64,000 bases of DNA from Nicotiana tabacum (Eukaryota; Streptophyta; Magnoliopsida; Solanales; Solanaceae), in NCBI RefSeq assembly GCF_000715075.1, contig NC_134101.1:137096237-137160236 (forward strand), read 5' to 3'. The notes under the pieces were generated by a model. The model was given only the letters and a program-made list of their open reading frames with translations. It was not told where the DNA came from and did not search any database. Positions 22,548 through 33,075 of the stretch are shown one piece after another. Position 1 is the stretch's first letter, and each line of letters starts with the position of its first letter. Position numbers and translations under genes: made by a program.

Positions 22548-23900
22548 TTGAAGTCAGGAGCCCGCCTGGAGAATGGAGGCTGAATATATTTTGAAAAATT
22601 GAAGAAGTCAGGAGCCCGCCTGGAGAATGGAGGTGTTAAAATTTAAATTGTTGGAGTCAGGAGCCCGCCTGGAGAATGGAGGCTGATTTATTTTTAAGAA
22701 GTTGTTGAAGTCAGGAGCCCGCCTGGAGAATGGAGGCTGATTTATTTTTAAGAAGTTGTTGAAGTCAGGAGCCCGCCTGGAGAATGGAGGTGTTACAATT
22801 TAAGAAATTGTTGAAGTTAGGAGCCCGCCTGGAGAATGGAGGCTGATTTATTTTTAAGAAGTTGTTGAAGTCAGGAGCCCGCCTGGAGAATGGAGGTGTT
22901 ACAATTTAAGAAATTGTTGAAGTTAGGAGCCCGCCTGGAGAATAGAGGTGATAGAATTTAAGAAATTGTTGAAGTCAGGAGCCCGCCTGGAGAATAGAGG
23001 TGATAGAATTTAAGAAGTTGAAGAAGTCAGGAGCCCACCTGGAGAACGGAGGCTGTTAAATTTTAAGTTGGAGAAGTCAGGAGCCCACCTGTAGAACGGA
23101 GGTTGTTATATTTTAAGTTGAAGAAATCAGGAGCCCGCCTGGAGAACAGAGGCTGAATTATTTTTAAGAAGTTGTTGAAATCAGGAGCCCGCCTGGAGAA
23201 CGGAGGCTGAATTATTTTTAAGAAGTTGTTGAAGTCAGGAGCCCGCCTGGAGAATAGAGGTGATAGAATTTAAGAAATTGTTGAAGTCAGGAGCCCGCCT
23301 GGAGAATAGAGGTGATAGAATTTAAGAAGTTGAAGAAGTCAGGAGCCCACCTGGAGAACGGAGGTTGTTAAATTTTAAGTTGGAGAAGTCAGGAGCCCGC
23401 CTGTAGAACGGAGGTTGTTATATTTTAAGTTGAAGAAATCAGGAGCCCGCCTGGAGAACGGAGGCTGAATTATTTTTAAGAAGTTGTTGAAATCAGGAGC
23501 CCGCTTGGAGAACGGAGGCTGAATTATTTTTAAGAAGTTGTTGAAGTCAGGAGCCCGCCTGGAGAATGGAGGTGTTAAAATTTAAGAAATTGTTGAAGTC
23601 AGGAGCCCGCCTGGAGAATAGAGGTGATAGAATTTAAGAAGTTGAAGAAGTCAGGAGCCCGTCTGGAGAACGGAGGTTGTTAAATTTTAAGTTGGAGAAG
23701 TCAGGAGCCCGCTTGAAGAGAGGAAATGCGTTTTATTTTTAAAAGTTGTTGAAATCTCGCCAGCCTAAAGAAAGGAATGACATTTTATTTTCAAAGTTAT
23801 TTGTTGAAGTCAGGCGTCCACCTGTATAACGAGAGGAATACTTTTTAGTCTTATACTTCAGATTTTGAAATCAGTAACCCCACCGGAAGGCAGAAGGTTA
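22548..23900 (+). repeat. Tandem array of about 52-bp units with a 312-bp higher-order period
   Basis: About 23 clear and three decayed copies share the core tcaggagcccgcctggagaa. CAGG and CCTG in the core can pair across AGCCCG. Spacers come in several types. The spacer type tgatagaatttaagaagttg recurs at 23001, 23313 and 23625, exactly 312 bp apart, so six-unit blocks were amplified together. Confidence 0.9.
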
Positions 23901-24385
23901 AAACAGGAATCCCCAGCAGGAAACAATAAAAATCCCCAGTACCGGAAAGCACCGGGTTGCAACAAGAGGTCCCAGCACAAATTCAAGCGCATGAGTCAAA
24001 AGAAAGAAAAGATGCATCTTGAAAAAGTGTCATGTGAATATTAAATTATGCCCAGCATAACAAATCTGATGAAAAGAGTTGTATCCCCAGAGGAACCACC
24101 GAAAAGCTTAATGAAGGAAGCCATATCCCCAGCGGACCGAGCAAAATGATGAAAACTGGTATTCAGAAAAGTAAAAGGCCAGTGTCATCCCTAAAGTCTC
24201 GGAAGAAAAGCACCGGAAGAAACGCAAGCCGACAAGAAAGCAAGGCAACAAGAACAAGTTGCAGCCTAGCCTAGCTTCTTGTTTTAATTTAAACACGGTG
24301 TAACAAGGAGATCGGTAAGCAGTGGTCATAGCATGCAACAACAGTAACCTTGCAATCCCATGGTAGTCCCAGCTACCAAAACTTC

Positions 24386-24455
24386 CCGAACTACATTAAC
24401 CTGATTCCCCTTTAGCCAGGGATATGTAGGAAACCTTTGAAGCAAAGGTTCGGTT
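24386..24455 (+). ncRNA. Stem-loop unit 4 of element A
   Basis: Outer helix CTACA (24391-24395) with TGTAG (24425-24429). Inner helix TCCC (from 24406) with GGGA (24419-24422). A second hairpin follows with arms AACCTTTG (24432-24439) and CAAAGGTT (24443-24450). It lies about 110 nt before the polypurine tract. Confidence 0.5.
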
Positions 24456-24548
24456 AAATCTTTTTCAAAAAAATGCTTCACACGGAGTACTCGGATGGGC
24501 AAAAATCGCTCACTTTATCTTTGCACGAAAACCCTTCGTGTCTTCGGG

Positions 24549-24562
24549 CAAAGAGGGGCAGC
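24549..24562 (+). other. Polypurine tract of element A
   Basis: AAAGAGGGGCAGC abuts the 3' LTR start TGTAAGC. It is identical in type to the tract of element F on the other strand (62006-62018). Confidence 0.7.
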
Positions 24563-27500
24563 TGTAAGCACGTGAATTTTTCCCTATGAAATAATAACTC
24601 CCAAAAAATTCAAAATAAAATGATTTTCCTCCCTGTGCGATTTTGAGAATTTTTGTGGTATTTTTGTGTAATTATTTGTATATTTGTCTGCGCATGTTTA
24701 TTTGTTAAATTAATAAATAAAAAATACAAAAATATATCGCATTTTGCATGTAGGATTTAATTCTACAATTGTTAGTAATTAAGTTTGTTTTACAAAAAAT
24801 AAAAATTACAAAAATAGGCATCTTTTGCATTTTTAGCATATAATGTCCAAATATACAATTTTATGCTTAATTATTACTTAATTGTGCGTTAATTGCTATT
24901 GGGAGTTAATTGGCGCTTTTATAACTTAATTTAGTTCTTAATAATAATTTAAGTATTTTTATAATTTAGTTTTAGAAAAATAAAAGAAGAAAAGAGAGCA
25001 AAAATATAAAGAAAATCGGAATTGGGCCTCTTCTTCAAATTCAAGCCACAGGCCCAAAAAATTGTCCAACCTTCCCCACGACCCGGTCCATTTCAACCGG
25101 GTCGACCCGGTCCACAACCCCAAAGACCCAACACCCCCTATCTTGCATTTCAAAAAACAAAAACAAAACAAAAAAAAACCTAAAAACCCCTAAAGAGATC
25201 CGCCCCCCCCCCTCTTTCTCTCTTCTTCTTCTCCAACTCCCCGAGCTCCCCAACCATGGCAGCTACCCTTTCCTCCTCTGCCTCACCTTCCCACACACGC
25301 ACAGCCCCTCCGTCGACCAACCACAGCACCCATCGACGACCTCACATCCAAAATAACCAACGACCATGGCTGCCATGGCTAGCGCTGCCACTGCCGCGTC
25401 TTCGTCTTCGTCTTCTCCATGGCGAGCTCAAAAAGCTCGTCCATGGCTGCCCTCTTCTTCGTCAAGTTCCAGCAGTGACGTGAACGACCACCATCGTCCA
25501 CCATCGTCGCTCAATGTCCAGCAGCTTCAGCTCACCCAAGTCGCTACCTTCACGCCCAAACGACCCCTCAGAACTGCTTGACGACTGCTGCGCATGCTCT
25601 TGCTTCAGCTGTGTTGCTGCTGCATCGTCTGCTTCTTCTGCTCCTTTTGCTACGTCCAGCCATGGACGAGCTTCATCGAGCTCGAACTCGAGCTCCCATG
25701 GCTGCCGCTGCATCTTCTCCATTCGCGCTGCTGCTACTACTGTGCCGCGCTGCTGCCTGCTCCGATGTGTTGCTGCTGCTGTTCCATCGTGTTGTGCTGC
25801 TGCTCCTGGAACTGCTACTGTAGCTGCTGCGTCATCTTCAAACGACGCCAAACGACCATCTTCTTCGATCGTCGTTTCGATCCGGTTAGTGGGTTTAAGA
25901 TTTGGGTTTAACATTCTTGTTTTGTTCATCGTTGAATTAATTTTCTAGTTTGTTCATATGTTTTGTTGATTTAATTTTCAGATTTCAAATGGAACTTTGA
26001 TTAAATAGTTTTTAAGTTTATTTCATGTGCTTTTATTTTGTAATGTAAAAGAAATTGTTAGTTTAAGTTTTAATATTGTTAGATTTAGTTTAAATCACTT
26101 GAATCCGTTGTTTGTTGTTAAAATAGATTTAATTCATGTTCATCTTTGTTTGAAGTTCATTTTTAATCCAGTGATTTAATGTGAGTTTATGTTTTGGTTT
26201 TTGATTTGTTGATTTAGTTTGAATCATGTATTGTGTTGTTAATATTGTTGTTTCCTTGCTCATCCATTTTTGTCTAAGTTAACCAGGATTGGTTCCCAAT
26301 ATGGTTAATTTATTTCCATTAATTTAAAGTTAAATGATTCATCTATGTTCATATGGTTTGTTGTTGAGTTTGTTTAAGAAATTGATCATATTGGCTATAT
26401 TTTGGTTAAGATCGATTAGTTGAATTGGTTATAGCTGATGGGGTAGTTTGGTAAATTGCAGTACGTTCAGGGGTAAAATGGTAATTGCAATAAGGTCGGA
26501 GGGGTAGTTTGGGAATTGAACATTTTGAATAATTCTTTATGTTAAGCATGAGGGACAAAATGTAATGGGGTGGGGTTTGATACAATTGTTTAATATAATG
26601 GGGGACAAGACATAATGTAGTGGAGGGGAATATTGTAATTGTTTATGTTAGGCATGGGGGACAAGATGTAATGTAATGGGTTGATACAATTATTTAATAT
26701 AATGGGGGACAAGTGGGGAATAATTCATTTGTTTAAGAAAGTGGGAAACAAAGCATGCATTTGGGGGAATATTTCGGGTTGGGGGGTTCAAGACAAGAGT
26801 CTTGTTATATATAGGGTCATTTGACACATTATTAAGGGGAGAGCTTTTGGACAGACTTTTACAAGACAGACTTTTTACACTTGAGAGCTAGGAGGACTTT
26901 TACACTTGAGAGCTTTTAAGACTTGAGGGAGGAAGACTTAGTCTTGAACTTGAAAGATTTTTGAGGATTATTTTTTAGAGAGGAATACATTCTGAAAATC
27001 TGAAGAGAGTGTGGTAGAGTTTAAAAAGAGAAAACAAAAACAAAGGGAGAAACGAGTTTAGTTTCGGATTTAATACACGCGTGGGTTGTTGCTGTTTAGT
27101 TTGTTTACAAACTTTTGGGTTTGCTCTATTGAACTTGTTTGGTTTTCTTCAAATCTTTCTGGGCCTTGAATCTGGTTCGAATTGCTGCTATTGGGTTGCT
27201 GAACCTGCTATTGCTGTGTTATTACTGCTGCTGACTCCTCCTTCTTTTTTTTTCTTGTATTGCCATTTCCAGGTACACATCTGTACACTTTTGGCTTGAG
27301 GCGAAATGAAATATTGACCAGGCTTTGTTCCTGTTGAATTACTCCTGTTTAGATTTGTGTTTGAATAGAATTTTTTCTTTCTTTGTATAAAAATGTAGTT
27401 GATTGATTAATGAATAATGGGGTCGCATGTATAATAACTCCTTCATCTAATAATGTTAGTTTAAATTAATCAAAGAATATTTAATCTGTTTTGATATTAT

Positions 27501-28380
27501 TGTGTGTCAATCTCATGTTCTAGTATTATTAAATAATAGAATATAGAACGAAAGCAATCTCTCTTTGTACAAACTCGATTGCAGTTTTCCATTTGCATTA
27601 GCCGTAAACTAATAACTAATAAGTTACGTCTTTTTCAACATGTAATTAATTGAGGGATTTTCTTTTATTTTAGAGACGAACTTAATAGAAAAAATGTAGT
27701 CATTATATGTTCATCCTTTTAAATAAAATGAGACGAGCCTCGCCACATAAAATGCACAGATTGCGGGGCTCTCAATAAATGTACATTTAATCACTTAGAC
27801 TTCGGGAGGAGCCGTTTAGCAAACTTCACGGCTGTCCCCAAATAATAAATACGCTAATCGCTTTAGGCGCGATTTAATTAATCTTACCTTCTTACACTCG
27901 GGTGCGCATTTCATGCGACCCAAATCCAAATCCCAAAACATTGAATAAAACTGTGTTCCGGATTGCGGGTGCATTTCATGTGACGCAATCCAAAGACATG
28001 TTTTTAAACGATGTTCACATTCTTTTAAAAATATAATAATAAAAAGGGTAAAGAGTTAAAACTTGCACATAAGTTCATATTTTTATAAAAATCAGATAAT
28101 CAAGCCGAATATGACAGTTGAGCGACCGTGCTAGAACCACGGAATTCGGGAATGCCTAACACCTTTTCCCGGGTTAACAGAATTCCTTATCCGGATTTCT
28201 GGTATGCAGATTGTAATATGGAGTCATTCTTTTCCTCGATTCGGGATTAAAATTGGTGACTTGGGACACCCTAAATCTCCCAAGTGGCGACTCTGAAATA
28301 AACAAACAAATCTCGTTTCGATTGTCCTTTAATTGGAAAAAACTCCTTCACCCCTCGCGGGGACGGAAAAAGGAGGTGCG
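24563..28380 (+). repeat. 3' LTR of element A
   Basis: It matches 12832-16699 closely throughout, with small indels (for example an 18-nt loss in the triplet-rich block near 25735). The TATA box is at 26805-26814. Its right end joins the resumed 39-bp array of LTR B. Confidence 0.88.
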
Positions 28381-28500
28381 AGATAAATGAAATGGGAGCG
28401 GGTGGCATACCTGCCACGAGATAAATGAAATGGGAGCGGGTGGCACGCCTACCACGAGATATAGGAAATGGGATCGGGTTGCACGCCTGCAACAAGATGT
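28381..28500 (+). repeat. 39-bp hairpin minisatellite in LTR B, right part
   Basis: Continuation of the array at 12655-12831. Hairpins: 28402-28417 (GTGGCA/TGCCAC, perfect), 28440-28455 (one mismatch), 28478-28493 (GTTGCA/TGCAAC, perfect). Arms differ from the left part but pairing is kept. Confidence 0.85.
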
Positions 28501-29232
28501 GAAAAGAAAGTGAAATCTGCCTTTGTTTTCCTTATTCTTGTTAGTGGTTGATTTTGATTCCTTTATAATTCTCTTGATATTCTGTTTTACCTGTTATTCC
28601 CAGAAGCATGTTTCACCATCCTATCTTTATTTGTTTATTTCTGTATGTCTTTCCGCTGTATATATATTTGAACTGCACAAATTTATTTGGTAGTCTGGTC
28701 CTAGCCTCGTCACTACTTCGCCGGGGTTAGGCTGGACAATTACCAGCACATGGGGTCGGTTGTGCTGATATTACACTCTGCACTATGTGCAGATTTCGGA
28801 GCAGCTTTTGGACAGTAGCTTGGAGGCTTCCTTCATCCATCCGGAGACCCAAGGTAGACCTGCAGGCGTCCGCAGGCCCTGGCGTCTCCCTCTGTCCCTA
28901 TTTCCTATTTCATTTTCTTTTTATTCAGAAATAGTGTACTGTTATTTCTTCAGACTTTGTATGTAGAAATTTTAGACAGTCTGTGACACTGTGACACCAG
29001 GTTTTGGGTGGTTAAGACTTAAGTATTTGTAATAGATGCAGTTTTCATAAATCTTATTGTTGTCTTCCGCTTAAATTTAAATTTTCGATGTTGCCACATT
29101 ATCGTCTTATATTTGTTAAAAAGAAATAATTGGTCAATGAAGTAATTAGATTAAAGGTTTGGCTTACCTAGCTCACATTAGTAGGTGTCATCACGACTCC
29201 CGAGAGTGAAAAATCCGGGTCATGACAATTAT

Positions 29233-29876
29233 TTGAGATATGCCCAAGAAAACTAAATAATAGTTTATTGTTTTTTTTCGTTTGACTGATGTTCTACAAC
29301 ATATACTCATCTATCATTCATAATTTGAGAGGTACATTATTTACTTCTATTGGATAGTATTGATAAGCAATATTTGTGGGGCATGTGTATTTCTGTTAAA
29401 ATATTGCCTGAGTTTATCACTTATTAAACGAAAAAAATTGGCGTTATTTGTCAAACTTTCTCCTTTCAAGAAAATTAAAAATAACTTTATTTTTTCTCAA
29501 TTGGGTGTTGTTTGAAGAATTAATTGAAAACAATTAATATGTCTTATCGTTCTCATAATATGACGCTGAGAAGATGGACATTAATTGAATAGGTTGGCAA
29601 AATTAACGTGTAATAGATTTTTGGTGATAGCCAAGTCACGAGAGGTAGAACATAGAAGACTATTCAATAATATGTCTATAACGTACACAACAAATGCGTC
29701 TTGGCTAACAAATATTTTTGCATATAATGAATGATTGGAAATTGAAAGGAGAAAATAAAATGGCATGCCTTTTACCCTACTGATTTAATAAAATATCAAT
29801 TTGTTATGTGCTGTACTTGCAACTGATTCATTCGTGTTGCTTGTACTCATTATCAATTTAATTATTTTGATTGCAG
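29233..29876. other. AT-rich sequence before the candidate last exon
   Basis: No coding block or repeat family was recognised. If the exon at 29877 is real this would be intron. It continues the sequence interrupted at 10881. Confidence 0.4.
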
Positions 29877-29955
29877 AATAAGGTTGATATCAGGGTTGAA
29901 AGATCAAGAAATAGCTGAAAGAAAGAAAAATATAGCCGAGAAGACCTATCCATAA
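29877..29955 (+). pseudogene. Candidate terminal exon of an unrecognised gene
   Basis: A pyrimidine-rich stretch ending TTTTGATTGCAG at 29876 is a good acceptor. It is followed by a 25-codon open frame ending at TAA 29953-29955, with LISGLKDQEIAERKKNIAEK as its core. Its composition (charged, helical) differs from surrounding AT-rich sequence. It lies downstream of the candidate first exon at 8937 on the same strand, with solo LTR B between them. Phase does not fit a direct join, so other exons would be needed. The family is not recognised and chance cannot be excluded. Confidence 0.25.
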
Positions 29956-30456
29956 AAAAGGTTTGCCGGTTTCTTACTATTATATGAGTTTTTACCTAAA
30001 ATGGAGTTGTACTCAAATTACCTTTTGATGCCAAATGTCTATTTAAGTGTTTTTCTAACCTATTGGTTGAGAAGTTCTTAGTTCATAATATTAAAAAATG
30101 GCAAGGTTATGGTGATGAATATTTCCTAATGTCTTAACATCCTTTTCAAAATCTTCCTAAAACTTAAAGCAAGTTTGTTTTTACTCATAGGCTTGTGTTC
30201 GGATAGGCTAAAGTCAGATCCTAATCATGTTTCTCTACCGACACCATAGAGTTCTTCTCCTCATTTGGTTCAACATCTGCTCAACTGAGTCTCTATTCAA
30301 TCTTTTGTGATACAAATATGCAACATCATTATCAAGATAAGAAGTCAAGAAATATCTAAGGTACCTTTTAAAACATTCGACTAGTAGTTCAACGAAGTAT
30401 AAAGTTAAAGAAATATAAAAAAAGGGAATTTCCAGTTGCCTTTTCTTTTTTAATCA
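29956..30456. other. AT-rich sequence without recognised gene
   Basis: Nothing recognisable. If the exons are real, this would be 3' UTR and the space before the second copy. Confidence 0.4.
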
Positions 30457-30471
30457 CTCACCATAGGATTT

Positions 30472-30567
30472 ACAACAATAACAACAACCCAGTAAAATTC
30501 TACTACTGGGATCTGGGAAGGGTAGTGCGTACGCAGATTTTATCCCTACCCAGAAGGAGTAGAGAGG
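30472..30567 (-). mobile_element. SINE (SolS/TS-like), 5'-truncated
   Basis: On the minus strand it ends in GTT-rich repeats (TTGTTGTTATTGTTGT). Upstream it has the body typical of Solanaceae SINEs (GAGCCTCTCTACTCC, GTACGCACTACCC). It is flanked by 15-bp direct repeats, ctcaccataggattt (30457-30471) and ctcgccataggattt (30568-30582), with one mismatch: its target duplication. The family name is from memory of the consensus, not a search. Confidence 0.8.
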
Positions 30568-30589
30568 CTCGCCATAGGATTTGTGATTC

Positions 30590-30597
30590 TATAAATA
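30590..30597 (+). promoter_or_regulatory. TATA box of duplicate copy 2
   Basis: TATAAATA lies 205 nt before the ATG at 30795, giving a leader of about 175 nt. In copy 1 the first T is a C (CATAAATA). Confidence 0.4.
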
Positions 30598-30619
30598 GCT
30601 TCAGAATATATTACTCCAT

Positions 30620-30831
30620 ATCTTTGCTTCCCCTTCCATCCATCTCTAATATTCTTTTATTAAAGAAGAGAAAAAAGCTTAGCACGTAAGATGTTCGTTA
30701 AAGCATGTGTTGTGAAGTGAGGAAAGAATTGAATCAAGTTAAAAAAGCAAAAAATTTGGGTGGTGCTTATTTCTTAATTTTTATAGTTGAGACTATGTTT
30801 GAGACTCCAAGATCCTTTATATATCTTCAAG
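30620..30831 (+). pseudogene. Candidate first exon of an unrecognised gene, duplicate copy 2
   Basis: ATG at 30795 opens MFETPRSFIYLQ before the donor AAG/GTAAATA at 30831/30832. About 170 nt downstream (31000-31090) is a stop-free stretch with KGIATMLVKQGMHKESGISY that could be a second exon. Copy 1 has CAG to TAG inside it. Start, donor and layout are shared by both duplicates. The product is not recognised. Beyond 31878 the sequence no longer matches copy 1, so this duplicate is probably truncated. Confidence 0.28.
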
Positions 30832-31718
30832 GTAAATAATTTTAATTTATAACCTCCTTCCTACATCATTAGGACGTGAATTATCCAAAATCTCAAGTAA
30901 ATTCTATATCTTTTTATAATCTGGATAAGAATTAGACTGATTTTACTTTGTCCATTTTTTTGGAAAAGATACAGATAATGAAATGCATAATATGAGGAGA
31001 ATATATTTTTCAAAGGAATTGCTACTATGCTGGTCAAGCAGGGAATGCACAAAGAATCTGGTATATCGTACCAGCATGTGTATGGTGTGTAATTTGTATT
31101 GAGATAATCGGAAGTATGTATCATTACTTAAGTTTTTTTTCCAGCTATCATTACTTACATTTAAGTGTATTATTTTGCTAGCTCTGTGATTAAAAGATGT
31201 TTGTGAAGAGCATAGGACGGTAGAATTAATTAGTGCTTTATGTAATAGTTAGTAGCAGTTTTACTCCAGTCAGTTTGTTGTATATGTCATCACAATGGTT
31301 TATTTTTAGAGTAATAAGGTAACTTTACTATGTTAATGTGCTGATTTCTTTTTCAATCGAAGCTTTGTTTCAATTTTGGAAATCTACTGTCTTCTTCAAT
31401 TTTTCAAACAAGCAAATTCCATGCCCTTTGATTGTTTGAAGCAAGGCTTTGTAATTTATGGTGATTGGTAATAAAGAAATAGTTCAACTCTTTCCATCCT
31501 CTAAGGTTGACATTACATTGAATTTGAGATTACAAATGATTGGAACTTACTTGCATTAACGTTAGAAGATATATTTGTGTTTTGAACTCTACTTTGTACA
31601 AATATAATTAAAGTAATGGTACATAAATACCTTTTGTATATACACCTCTACTGCAATGACAATTAAGACACTATCCTTTACTTTAGGTAGATTTGTATAC
31701 CAAATTAATCATGTTGGG

Positions 31719-31747
31719 CCGTGCATCGCACGGGCATACCTTGCTAG
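31719..31747 (+). mobile_element. Helitron 3' terminus, duplicate copy
   Basis: The same hairpin CCGTGCATCGCACGG with CTAG 10 nt downstream, followed by T, as at 9829-9857. It was carried along by the 1.3 kb duplication. Confidence 0.6.
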
Positions 31748-31877
31748 TATCCTTACAAACCAAAAAGGAAAAGAGAACCAACACGAACCCGTTGCTCTTA
31801 TAACCTTGGAATCCCAATTCGATAATATTCACAAAGGTATAGGATTCTATTTGTACTGAAGGTCTATCAAAGTTTAA

Positions 31878-32885
31878 GACCCGGTTTGGCCAAGCTTCTA
31901 AGAGGACAAAAATATTTTTCTGGTTAAAAAAAGTACTACTTATTTGGAAATATGAAGTGTTTGGCCAAAACAGAAAAATTCTTTTGAATAGCAGCAAAAG
32001 CAGTTTTCTACTTTTGAGAAAAAGCTAGAAATTCTAGATTCTTCCAAGAAGCAGAAGCAGAAAATTAATATTTTCAAAACAAAAATGTCCTTACCATAAA
32101 ATTATATTTCTTAATTTGTCCCTTATTAATTTAACCTTTAATTTTCTATCATCTTTTCTTCTCGTTTTTATTTTTACCATATTTTTATTCTTCGTATTCC
32201 TATTTGGAATAATCTCTCTAATATAAATAGATATCTTCTTTTTCTCTTTTGTTGTTTCTTCTTTTCTTCCTCTCCTATTACTCTAGAAATAACAAAGCTA
32301 ATCACTCGATTCAAGCACTTTCTTCATAAGGTATTTTTTTTTCTTTTATAGTGTACCAATATTATATGATCTCCAGTTTGTAGTTATTTGTACTTTTTTG
32401 TTTTGCGTGCATGCATTTAATATAATTGACATAATGCAATACTACCTAGTTTGTTATTTTTTCAAAAATTAATAGTGTTTTTCGTACAGGTAACTTGTAA
32501 GCATATATGTTCCTACTAATATTTATTGCTTTTATATTCTTATATTTTATATTGATTTAAATCTGTAATACATATTACTTTATTTTTTATATTCTAATTG
32601 CATAAAGATAAAAATTTGGTTAAATTATTTTATAATAAAATTTAAAATTTCTCTTTTTAAATATTGCTAATTGTAAACAAACTTTTAATGTCCTTTATAG
32701 TAATTTGGCACTCAAAGTATTTTTGAAAAGATTGGCCAAATACAATTTGCTTATTAAATTTTGCAAAAAGTACTTTTCAAATAATTGGCCAAACACAAAT
32801 TATTAATTTTTAAAAGTATATTTTCGAAAAGCAAAACAAAAATACTTTTCAAAATAAGTAATTTTTGGTAGGGCCAAAGGAGCTC
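31878..32885. mobile_element. Tourist-like (PIF/Harbinger) non-autonomous element, about 1.0 kb
   Basis: The left end gacccggtttggcc and the right end ggccaaaggagctc form an imperfect terminal inverted repeat. TAA lies on both sides (31875-31877 and 32886-32888), matching the 3-bp TWA preference of PIF/Harbinger elements. The interior is AT-rich with repeated ttggccaaa motifs and no transposase. Duplicate copy 1 lacks it at the matching point (9985), showing an empty site on the left side. Confidence 0.5.
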
Positions 32886-32888
32886 TAA

Positions 32889-33075
32889 AGCATTTGGTTC
32901 GACGCCTCGTTTATCAAGTCCTTCACATGATTGAGAAACCAAATAGGATTTTGGAGGACTTACGCTTTAATTTGCTTCTTAGTAATTATTGTTTTTTACA
33001 TTTAGACTTAAATTTTATCGATTATATTTTCCATCATACAGCTCTGACGATTTAAGATTGTCACTTAAAGTCGAT
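32889..33075. other. Short unannotated spacer
   Basis: No feature recognised between the Tourist-like and hAT-like elements. Confidence 0.4.

Larger units (their letters stand above)
12832..28380 (+). mobile_element. Non-coding Tat/Ogre-type LTR element A (LARD-like), nested in solo LTR B
   Basis: Two LTRs of about 3.8 kb (12832-16699 and 24563-28380) flank a 7.9 kb internal region with no gag, protease, RT or integrase block on either strand. The tract AAAGAGGGGCAGC directly before the 3' LTR is the same as in element F. No primer binding site with a TGG start is visible after the 5' LTR. Repeats and stem-loops typical of Tat-type 3' regions fill the interior. LTRs differ by a few percent at most by eye, so it is younger than B, C or E. 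The right boundary is uncertain by about 10 bp and no clean target duplication was found. It would need proteins from a relative to move. Confidence 0.85.
10882..29227 (+). mobile_element. Solo LTR (family B, chromovirus-like), split by nested element A
   Basis: It starts TGTGATGACC at 10882 and ends GGGTCATGACA at 29227. It is flanked by identical 5-bp ATTAT (10877-10881 and 29228-29232), a perfect target duplication. After removing the nested element the LTR is about 2.8 kb. It shares the chromovirus LTR plan: TGTGAYGACC start, GC-rich palindromes, TATA box, hairpin array, cactac-tcgccggggttagg box at 28710, and a terminal taggtgtcatcacgac box. With one target duplication and no internal region it is a solo LTR left by LTR-LTR recombination. 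Confidence 0.88.
30566..31878 (+). repeat. Duplicated 1.3 kb segment, copy 2
   Basis: Partner of 8708-9988. It carries the same SINE edge, TATA box, candidate exon and Helitron end. The match stops at the Tourist-like insertion. Confidence 0.88.

Noticed and set aside
22548..23900. Regular 52-bp array considered as centromeric or other satellite
   Set aside because: It lies between the A interior and its polypurine tract at the place usual for Tat-type internal arrays; unit length is far from typical plant satellites.
24432..24455. GGTTCGG string considered as a tRNA or SINE B box
   Set aside because: It is on the 3' arm of a hairpin, no A box or cloverleaf could be built, and other units of the family lack a good B box.
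28371..28385. Target duplication for element A (cctgc against ggtgc)
   Set aside because: Only partial match; the LTR end is ambiguous by several bases, so no duplication is claimed.
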